Assembly (NCBI GenBank): GCA_007050885.1
Contig: SMYQ01000097.1
Coordinates: forward strand, 1 to 7,242
Source of the DNA: Candidatus Bathyarchaeota archaeon
GTDB taxonomy: Archaea > Thermoproteota > Bathyarchaeia > 40CM-2-53-6 > RBG-13-38-9
Reading direction: 5' to 3'
DNA: 7,242 nt
Made by a program: the position numbers and the translations under genes. The notes under the pieces are model-generated. The model saw nothing but the letters and a program-made list of their open reading frames with translations. It was not told where the DNA came from and searched no databases. The number at the start of each line of letters is the position of its first letter. Position 1 is the first letter of the stretch. Shown here one piece after another: positions 1 through 5,067 of the stretch.

Positions 1-1
1 C

Positions 2-1024
2 TGGAGCATTTGCTGGGTACCCGATCATTTACGCGGAATGACAAATTTTGGTATTGATACTTTTCTTTCACCGTGGACAATGCTAGGTGCTTTCACAGAA
101 CTAACCTCAGAGATGTCTTTTGGAGTCGCCGTGACCGATGCGATCCGTTTACACCCAGCCTCCTTAGCGCAAAACGCGGTCTCGTTAGATCATCAATCAG
201 GTGGCCGGTTCATCCTTGGTATTGGTGCTGGCGAAAAAATGAATCTGGCTGCCTATGGGTTTGATTCGAAATACGCTGTGAGCCGCCTAAAGGAATGTAT
301 CGAAGTCATGAAATTATTATGGGGTCAAACTGAACCAGTGAGCCATCAAGGTCGATTCTACAACCTGAGACGCGCTGTTCTTGAACCCAAACCCCTGACA
401 CAACCGAATCCTCCCCTTTGGATTGCCGGAAATGGTCCACGGACTCGAAAATTAACTGCCCAACATGCAGATGGCTGGCTACCTCATGCTGCGTTACCAG
501 AATTATACCGAGAGGATCTGAAGGATATCCACCAACTTATGAAACGTTTTGACCGTGATCCTGCGAATTTTACTGCGGGATACTGGGGGCGAGTGTTTAT
601 GCATGATGACCCAGAACGCATAGCTCAATATCTGGGAAATCATCGGGCACAACTCGTCTTACAGCCGCAGGTCTTGGTCGCTCTGGGTTATTGGAAGGAT
701 GAGTATGCTCAGATTTATCTGGAACAGGGCCTTCATCCAGATCGGATCAGTTTACTAACCTATGATTCTGATGATGTGGTCAAACTCGATTTCAGTAAGC
801 TGTTCCCTATCGTTGAGGATATTCCTGAAACTGCGGTCAAATCCACTACCTTGGTAGGATCCCCTGAAGACATTCGAAAGACAGTCCAGGCATACGTATC
901 AGCAGGAGCACAGAGCTTCTGTTTTGAAATCACCAATGGAGTCAGTAAACGAAATGCACCCTTTACCTACTTTGATGTGTCACGCATCCTCGCACAGAAT
1001 ATCTTTCCTTCGTTAGAATGCTAG
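2..1024 (+). CDS. LLM-class (luciferase-like) flavin/F420-dependent oxidoreductase, 5' end cut by window
   Basis: The first ATG is at 38, but the frame is open to the left edge and the 12 residues before that ATG (including VPDHLRG) match the family's usual '(S/I)WVPDH' segment after the first strand. The real start therefore lies outside, with about 30-35 residues missing and 340 visible. Family marks, numbered from the first visible residue: VPDH 6-9, the TDAIRLHPA strand at 45-53, and RFILGIGAGE at 69-78, the conserved turn that contacts the cofactor. The C-terminal part has LVGSPEDIRKTVQAYVSAGA, the usual 'G(T/S)PE.. ..L..Y..AG' ending of the TIM barrel. Members are cytoplasmic and use F420H2 or FMNH2; methylenetetrahydromethanopterin reductase (Mer) and F420-dependent glucose-6-phosphate dehydrogenase belong here. 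The sequence does not tell me the substrate, so I give no symbol. It ends on TAG inside a CTAG that also carries the stop of the opposite gene. Confidence is high for the family and low for the reaction. Confidence 0.88.
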   Translation, partial: WSICWVPDHLRGMTNFGIDTFLSPWTMLGAFTELTSEMSFGVAVTDAIRLHPASLAQNAVSLDHQSGGRFILGIGAGEKMNLAAYGFDSKYAVSRLKECIEVMKLLWGQTEPVSHQGRFYNLRRAVLEPKPLTQPNPPLWIAGNGPRTRKLTAQHADGWLPHAALPELYREDLKDIHQLMKRFDRDPANFTAGYWGRVFMHDDPERIAQYLGNHRAQLVLQPQVLVALGYWKDEYAQIYLEQGLHPDRISLLTYDSDDVVKLDFSKLFPIVEDIPETAVKSTTLVGSPEDIRKTVQAYVSAGAQSFCFEITNGVSKRNAPFTYFDVSRILAQNIFPSLEC

Positions 1025-2235
1025 CGTTCAACTTTTCTTCCAAGGATAAACACAAAGAGTGCTAAGAAGAATTTGCCCACAAATGCAGTAACACTTGCGA
1101 ACCAAAATTGGGGGATCTGTTCAATCGGGATGGGAGGAGCAACCGCAAAGGATACCATGGCCGTTGCTAAATTAGTGATAAATCCTGGTATTCCCTGAGT
1201 CGGATTGAAGAGGAAGAGTACAATAGCCGACAACAGAACGGTTACCATTGTCCAGGCAATCAGTTTTGATGGTTCTTCACCATACCCAAAAAGTGTGTCC
1301 AGTAATTTGCTGCTGATGCCACGTAATGTCCAGTGTACGCGCTCCGTTGTGGAAGGTTTTTCGTCATTATTTTTCTCGATAACTTGCCCAGATGCTTTCT
1401 GCCAGTAGTATCTTCGCATTGAACGTATTTCTTTGAGATAGTGGTTGCTACTTCGGTCTAATCGACCTTCCTGTTTGAAATATATTTTCAGAACTCGATG
1501 ATCTCGAGCAATATCACGGTAATCACGGGGCTCAATCACATAATCCTCAATAGTGTAGGCTCTGAGTTTATCCCCGGAACTTAGATCTGAACGGAGGCCA
1601 ATACGTTTCTGTTGTGCAACTAACTGCTCCAAGGATTCGGCGTTTTTTAGCGTACAGAGCATAAGCCGAGCTGAGCCAAATTCACCGGCAAAGTAACAAT
1701 GCGTGATGTGAGCACCTTCAAAATGCGCTAGTTGCAGATCCGCCCCCCGGAAATCAGTATATTCACAGACTGCACCATCAAACATGGCATTTTCCAGGTT
1801 AGCCCGCACTAAATCAGCGAACTGTAATTGAGTTAAGATTAGTTGAGCCCCGTATAAGTTGGCACCCCAAAGAATTGCCCCCTTAAGATTTGCACCCCAC
1901 AAATCAGCTTCATGTAAATTGGCTTGTGAGAGATTCGCCCCTTGAAGATTAGCCTTCATCAAAGTGGCACCATGAAGATTGGCATCATGTAACAGAACTT
2001 CCAATAAAATCGCTTCATCGAGGCGTGCATCAACGAGATGGGCTTCACACAGATGCTTGTGTTCCTCTTCAGCTTCACTGAAATCAATACCACGAAAATC
2101 CTTATCAGGTAACACTTGGTGCCATCGACAATAGGGGCTTCCAGGAACAGTAGGGTGTGTGCATCTTTCCCCTCGCTTATGACATGGACGCTCGTACCGG
2201 TAGATATAGGTGCAGACTGCTGGTGGAACAGACAA
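1021..2235 (-). CDS. Cys-cluster / pentapeptide-repeat protein with two-TM channel-like C-terminus
   Basis: This is a 404-residue, four-part protein. Residues 8-39 hold C8, C18, C25, C36 and H39 in a spacing that suggests a small zinc site. Residues about 47-182 are pentapeptide repeats, A(D/N)Lxx, most regular at 84-130 (ANLHG, ANLQG, ANLSQ, ADLWG), which fold as a right-handed quadrilateral beta helix. Residues 200-310 are a charged helical linker. Residues 318-404 contain the GYGEEP motif that often precedes the first helix in pentapeptide/ion-channel fusions, then TM1 (325-343), a loop at 350-370 and TM2 (376-398), ending LGRKVER. TM2 (FFLALFVFILGRK) strongly resembles Ion_trans_2 channels, but the loop reads SFAVAPP where a TxGYGD filter is expected. 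The start is TTG: no other start lies between it and the upstream in-frame stop near 2289, and a GAGGGGGT site sits 6 bases ahead. A membrane sensor or modified channel is my inference. Confidence 0.82.
   Translation of the reverse strand: MSVPPAVCTYIYRYERPCHKRGERCTHPTVPGSPYCRWHQVLPDKDFRGIDFSEAEEEHKHLCEAHLVDARLDEAILLEVLLHDANLHGATLMKANLQGANLSQANLHEADLWGANLKGAILWGANLYGAQLILTQLQFADLVRANLENAMFDGAVCEYTDFRGADLQLAHFEGAHITHCYFAGEFGSARLMLCTLKNAESLEQLVAQQKRIGLRSDLSSGDKLRAYTIEDYVIEPRDYRDIARDHRVLKIYFKQEGRLDRSSNHYLKEIRSMRRYYWQKASGQVIEKNNDEKPSTTERVHWTLRGISSKLLDTLFGYGEEPSKLIAWTMVTVLLSAIVLFLFNPTQGIPGFITNLATAMVSFAVAPPIPIEQIPQFWFASVTAFVGKFFLALFVFILGRKVER
1690..2097 (-). repeat. pentapeptide-repeat coding block (15-base periodicity)
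   Basis: Codons for residues 47-182 of the channel-like protein repeat with a 15-base period (A-D/N-L-x-x). The DNA copies are diverged and are visible as recurrent GGGGC(A/G)AAT-type words read on the minus strand. It is most regular at about 1846-1986. This is protein-level repetition, not an array. Confidence 0.8.
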
Positions 2236-2241
2236 ATATGA

Positions 2242-2249
2242 ACCCCCTC
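2242..2249 (-). promoter_or_regulatory. Ribosome binding site supporting the TTG start at 2235
   Basis: On the minus strand GAGGGGGT lies 6 bases before TTG. GGGGGT can pair with the 16S anti-SD CCUCC core using one G-U pair. It is the reason for accepting TTG as the start, since no ATG or GTG is available in this frame up to the stop near 2289. Confidence 0.55.
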
Positions 2250-2315
2250 TGGAAGAACTATACCGTCGTTCGGGAAGGTTGATACCTCGCTATCCTATCA
2301 CTCTGTTTTTGTGCC

Positions 2316-2323
2316 GTTATATG
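2316..2323 (-). promoter_or_regulatory. Candidate TATA box for the pentapeptide/channel gene
   Basis: CATATAAC on the minus strand, about 80 bases ahead of the TTG start. Archaeal start sites fall about 25 bases downstream of the TATA centre, which would give a leader of roughly 60 bases containing the GAGGGGGT ribosome site. A second, weaker option is GGTATAGT at 2258-2265, which would give a nearly leaderless message that lacks that site. Confidence 0.4.
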
Positions 2324-2375
2324 GCTTTGGGAGACAACGAGGGGAGTTTTGATTGAGCCGCGGATTCTTGAGCCT

Positions 2376-2394
2376 ATATGAGAATCTCTTATAT
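2376..2394. promoter_or_regulatory. 19-bp dyad containing the TATA box of the acyltransferase gene
   Basis: ATATGAGA (2376-2383), a 3-base centre, and TCTTATAT (2387-2394) are inverted repeats matching at 7 of 8 positions, the odd one being G opposite T. The right arm is part of CTTATATG (2388-2395), a good archaeal TATA box. On the other strand the same bases read CATATAAG. From CTTATATG a start site near 2416-2420 is expected, giving a leader of about 35 bases to the ATG at 2453. The symmetry over a TATA element in a divergent region suggests an operator or a two-way promoter; this is inference. Confidence 0.45.
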
Positions 2395-2452
2395 GGGTCA
2401 GGGAACGCTAACCTGCCTAGAAAGATTAGCTAGATACCGTGGGTGTGGACGC

Positions 2453-3595
2453 ATGGAAGAAGCGGAATCCTTTGTTGAACACGACAATCGTTTGGCTTCC
2501 GTGGATGTGCTGCGTGGAGTTGCCCTCATTTTCATGGTCATCAACCATTTTGGACAAACCTTCGTGGGTGGAGGCTTCCATTCTCTCGTAGCCATGCTAA
2601 TCCTATTCTTTGGAATCATTCCTGCACCATTGTTCTATGTTGTTGCAGGGATTAGTATTGTTTTGGTGAACAATCGTTTCCAACAGAAGGGTACTCCTCC
2701 ATCATCCATATGGGGATGGGTACTCACCCGAGGTATTCTCATCATGGGCTTGGGCTATCTGTTCTCGGTGGTAATGTTTGGTACAATCTGGATTCTGGAC
2801 TGGAGTATCCTTCAACTTATTGGTCTGTCACTCATTGTTGCCCAACTCACCCTTTTTATGCCAAAACGCTATCGCTTCGTCCTTCCAATTCTAATTATCG
2901 TTTTAGCTCCATTTCTCCGAGTCTGGTTGAATTATGAAGCCATCGTGGGAACTGTGGGTAATATTCAGTATGCTCCGCCTCAAACATGGGTAGATCACCT
3001 CTCAGCTATCATTGCTACTGGTAAAGCCCCCCTTTTCCCCTGGCTTGCCTGCCCCATTATTGGCACCTTTATTGGGGAAGCATTTATCCAAAAGCCTTCC
3101 AATCCACGTCGGCTCGTGTACGACCTATTGGTCGTGGGTGGCTTGATGTGTTCCTTGGTCCTTCCATTTTTCCTTCTTGGTGACCCTGTTACTCAATATC
3201 CTTTAACCAACGGGTTCTTTTTGCTCTCGACCGGCATGGCTCTTCTTACGGTTGCCAGTGTGGTTACTACTGTTGATGTTTGGCAATGGTGGAATCCCAC
3301 CAGTTGGTTCTTCGAAATCAACGGACAAATAGCCCTCATTTCCTATGTAGCACATCATCTGTATGGCATCGTCTTTTTTGGTGTAATATTAGGATTCTAC
3401 CGTACAATTGGAATTGGGGGGTGGCTATTAATTACCTTAAGCTATTTTTGCCTCTCAGTTCTGTTTGCTTATTTCTGGCTCCCTTTCAAGAAACGGCGTT
3501 CATCTTATTGGGATATTGTTCTAACCTACCTCATCCTTTTCTTTGCATTAGGCGGACGATGGATGTTTGCTCTACTCGGACTATGGGGATTCTAA
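2453..3595 (+). CDS. Polytopic membrane protein, DUF1624/HGSNAT-like acyltransferase group
   Basis: From the chosen start the protein has 380 residues and about ten or eleven hydrophobic helices. The N-terminal signature RLASVDVLRGVALIFMVINH (residues 13-32; R13, D18, R21, G22, H32) is the 'R..s(l/v)D.lRG.ai..Mv..H' motif of heparan-alpha-glucosaminide acetyltransferase-type proteins (DUF1624) and related YeiB/DUF418 membrane proteins. A second family mark is the LFPWLACPIIGTFIGE stretch near residues 194-209. Members are integral membrane proteins, some moving acetyl groups across the membrane onto sugars; the substrate here is unknown. The start: ATG codons at 2378 and 2393 lie inside the TATA/dyad element, and the residues they add look unstructured. 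ATG 2453 comes after the predicted start site, has GGGTG seven bases upstream, and opens an acidic N-terminus just before the signature. The gene is divergent from the channel-like gene. The following + gene starts 71 bases later with its own TATA-like element. Confidence 0.75.
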   Translation: MEEAESFVEHDNRLASVDVLRGVALIFMVINHFGQTFVGGGFHSLVAMLILFFGIIPAPLFYVVAGISIVLVNNRFQQKGTPPSSIWGWVLTRGILIMGLGYLFSVVMFGTIWILDWSILQLIGLSLIVAQLTLFMPKRYRFVLPILIIVLAPFLRVWLNYEAIVGTVGNIQYAPPQTWVDHLSAIIATGKAPLFPWLACPIIGTFIGEAFIQKPSNPRRLVYDLLVVGGLMCSLVLPFFLLGDPVTQYPLTNGFFLLSTGMALLTVASVVTTVDVWQWWNPTSWFFEINGQIALISYVAHHLYGIVFFGVILGFYRTIGIGGWLLITLSYFCLSVLFAYFWLPFKKRRSSYWDIVLTYLILFFALGGRWMFALLGLWGF

Positions 3596-3625
3596 CGGGA
3601 TAACGGTGTGCAGACTTTATGCGTG

Positions 3626-3638
3626 GATAATAATTAAG
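3626..3638 (+). promoter_or_regulatory. Candidate TATA element for the binding-protein-fold gene
   Basis: GATAATAATTAAG is an AT-rich element centred about 35 bases before the ATG at 3667. The expected start of transcription, about 25 bases downstream, leaves a leader of only some 5-10 bases, in line with the absence of any ribosome-binding motif. The other bases between 3596 and 3666 show nothing else clear. Confidence 0.4.
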
Positions 3639-3666
3639 TGGCACAAACTCGACAACTCTCAGTGTC

Positions 3667-4611
3667 ATGCCAACTCTTCGTATCGGTCATCTTTCAACTG
3701 CTTATCATACTGCCTTTGTTTTAATGGGGTCACATTGGGTAGAGAAGAAAATGGGGATCAAATCCGAGTGGACGCTTTTTCCGACTGGACCCTCCATGGT
3801 TCAAGCCTTCAAAAAAGGAGTTCTGGATGTTGGATATATCGGTCTCCCTCCGGCAATGATAGGCATTGAACAGGGATTAGATATTCTCTGTGTCGCAGGA
3901 GGTCATGTTGAAGGTACAGTGGTAACTGGGCTAGCAGGATATAAAACTCTCCAAGAAACTGGCTCCGTGGAAGCAACCTTACAACAATTTAAGGGAAAAA
4001 AGATCGGGACACCATCGGAGGGGTCGATTCATGATGTCATCATCCGAAAACTCGTTGCTGATGCTGGACTAGCTATGTCCGTTACTATCGAAAACTTCCC
4101 TTGGGCTGATTTTATTCTGGAAGCTATGGAAGATGGAGGCGTCGCTGGTGGATGTGGGACGCCTCCACTTGCTGTTCTCGCAAACAAGTATCTGGAAGCC
4201 CCACTTGTTCTACCGCCCAGTGCTATCTGGCCCTACAATCCTAGTTATGGCATTGTGGCAACAACACAGATGATTTCAGAATCAGCGAATCTTGTAAACG
4301 GCTTCTTAGAAATCCATGAAGCTGCGTGTAACCTTATGCGCGAAAAACCTGGAAAAGCTGCAGCAATAGTCGCAAAAGAGATCGGTATTGTGGATGAAGC
4401 CTTTCTCCAACAAGTCTTTCGCGTGTCGCCAAAATACTGTGCTAGTCTTCCTCCCGAGTACATCCAATCCGCCCTGGCTTTTGTTCCTGTACTTAGAGGG
4501 ATGGGATACATCAAACGAGATCTCTTAGAAGCTGAGGTGTTTGACACAAGCCTAATTAAACAAGTTCATCCCAACCCGCATCACTACGACAATCCAGGTA
4601 ATCTTGTGTAA
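3667..4611 (+). CDS. NMT1/SsuA/TauA-like substrate-binding-protein fold, no export signal
   Basis: The 314-residue protein has the order of an NMT1-type periplasmic-binding-protein fold: first strand LRIGHLSTAYHT (4-15), then FPTGPSMVQAFKKGVLDVGYIGLPPAMIG (38-66), the family's 'v..f..g..i..al..G.lD.g..g..p.......G' stretch, GKKIGTPSEGSIHD (110-123) opening the second lobe, and GGCGTPPLAV (161-170). The family normally delivers sulfonates, nitrate, bicarbonate or thiamine precursors to an ABC importer. This one begins directly with the mature first strand: there is no hydrophobic leader, no lipobox and no TM segment. No in-frame start exists between the stop at 3631 and this ATG. No permease or ATPase gene lies in the window. 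It may therefore be a cytoplasmic ligand-binding protein or an enzyme on this fold, as with MqnA/MqnD and yeast THI5/NMT1; the ligand is unknown. It ends 5 bases from the stop of the opposing MoaD-like gene. Confidence 0.8.
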   Translation: MPTLRIGHLSTAYHTAFVLMGSHWVEKKMGIKSEWTLFPTGPSMVQAFKKGVLDVGYIGLPPAMIGIEQGLDILCVAGGHVEGTVVTGLAGYKTLQETGSVEATLQQFKGKKIGTPSEGSIHDVIIRKLVADAGLAMSVTIENFPWADFILEAMEDGGVAGGCGTPPLAVLANKYLEAPLVLPPSAIWPYNPSYGIVATTQMISESANLVNGFLEIHEAACNLMREKPGKAAAIVAKEIGIVDEAFLQQVFRVSPKYCASLPPEYIQSALAFVPVLRGMGYIKRDLLEAEVFDTSLIKQVHPNPHHYDNPGNLV

Positions 4612-4616
4612 ACCAG

Positions 4617-4901
4617 CTAGCCACCCGCTACTGGCGGGATAATTACGAGTTCACTTTCATCATTTACCGCAGTTTTGAACCCGTCCAAATTTGCGATGTT
4701 TTTTCCATCAATAAAATAGATGATTTGTAATCCTCGAATGTCACGACCAGAACGAATCATTCGATCAAAGGATTTTCCATATTTTTTTGACAGCATTTTC
4801 AAGACGTCTTCGACCGTTGCGCCATTATCCACTTCGATAACCTCTTCCCGGGTGCCTGTAATTTCACGGATGACGCTAAGATATCGAATAGTGACATACA
4901 T
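4617..4901 (-). CDS. MoaD/ThiS-family ubiquitin-like sulfur carrier or SAMP-type modifier
   Basis: The 94-residue protein has the beta-grasp order: first strand VTIRYLSVIREITG (3-16), VIEVDNGATVEDVLKML (21-37), the typical turn into the single helix, then DESELVIIPPVAGG (81-94). The closing IIPPVAGG with its free terminal Gly-Gly is the MoaD hallmark. That end is adenylated by an E1-like enzyme (MoeB/UbaA) and becomes a thiocarboxylate for molybdopterin synthesis, or in archaea an isopeptide-forming modifier (SAMP). At 94 residues it is somewhat longer than bacterial MoaD (about 80), as archaeal members often are. No MoaE, MoaB, MoeA or E1 gene is adjacent, so molybdopterin synthesis versus protein modification or tRNA thiolation cannot be separated; hence no symbol. 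The gene is convergent with the binding-protein gene (5-base gap) and divergent from pyruvate kinase, so it has its own promoter. Confidence 0.88.
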   Translation of the reverse strand: MYVTIRYLSVIREITGTREEVIEVDNGATVEDVLKMLSKKYGKSFDRMIRSGRDIRGLQIIYFIDGKNIANLDGFKTAVNDESELVIIPPVAGG

Positions 4902-4933
4902 GCTGGCTCAGCTGTTTCTCTGCGGGTATATGG

Positions 4934-4941
4934 GTTATAAA
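4934..4941 (-). promoter_or_regulatory. TATA box of the MoaD-like gene
   Basis: TTTATAAC on the minus strand is centred about 36 bases before the ATG at 4901. A start about 25 bases downstream gives a leader near 10 bases, and no ribosome-binding motif is seen. Read on + the same bases (GTTATAAA) could also act for pyruvate kinase, but with a leader over 100 bases. Confidence 0.5.
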
Positions 4942-4973
4942 CGTCACGATGATTCTATGGTTTTTCCCTCGTC

Positions 4974-5009
4974 CTAATGGTGAAAAAAATTAGCAGTAAC
5001 ACTAATTAG
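4974..5009. promoter_or_regulatory. CTAAT/ATTAG half-site cluster upstream of pyruvate kinase
   Basis: CTAAT at 4974-4978, ATTAG at 4989-4993 and the perfect 8-base palindrome CTAATTAG at 5002-5009 place four copies of one half-site in 36 bases. AATTAG (4988-4993) and CTAATT (5002-5007) also pair as an inverted repeat with an 8-base spacer. The palindrome is 58 bases before the ATG and may itself be the AT-rich core promoter, with a leader of about 35-40 bases. An operator role is inferred from symmetry only. Confidence 0.35.
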
Positions 5010-5053
5010 GTTCTCAGAAATGGTGTTCAACTAGACTTTGAGGTGTGGTGGAA

Positions 5054-5059
5054 AGGTGA
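5054..5059 (+). promoter_or_regulatory. Ribosome binding site fixing the pyruvate kinase start
   Basis: AGGTGA, an exact match to part of the anti-SD complement AGGAGGTGAT, lies 8 bases before ATG 5068. It selects that ATG over the in-frame TTG at 5038 and the GTG at 5056, which overlaps the site. Confidence 0.75.
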
Positions 5060-5067
5060 AGCACAAT

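Noticed and set aside
1690..2097. CRISPR-like or satellite repeat suggested by regular spacing
   Set aside because: The 15-base period is in frame and encodes A(D/N)Lxx pentapeptides; copies are diverged and have no spacers.
2378..2452. N-terminal extension of the membrane acyltransferase from ATG 2378 or 2393
   Set aside because: Both ATGs are inside the TATA/dyad element and upstream of the expected start of transcription; the added residues show no family pattern.
2710..2937. Other open frames inside the membrane acyltransferase gene (also 3280-3603 on + and 2398-2619 on -)
   Set aside because: Compositionally odd translations with no domain pattern, fully inside a well-supported gene.
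3567..3869. Open frame overlapping the start of the binding-protein gene, as a possible lost signal peptide by frameshift
   Set aside because: Its translation is polar and Cys/Ser-rich with no hydrophobic core, and the main frame has a complete fold start at its own ATG.
4720..4977. Plus-strand open frame over the MoaD-like gene
   Set aside because: The minus frame has a complete beta-grasp sequence with Gly-Gly end and promoter; the plus frame has neither.
5038..5067. TTG start for pyruvate kinase giving ten more residues
   Set aside because: AGGTGA is correctly spaced for ATG 5068, and family members begin close to the TRSKIVCTIGPA segment.
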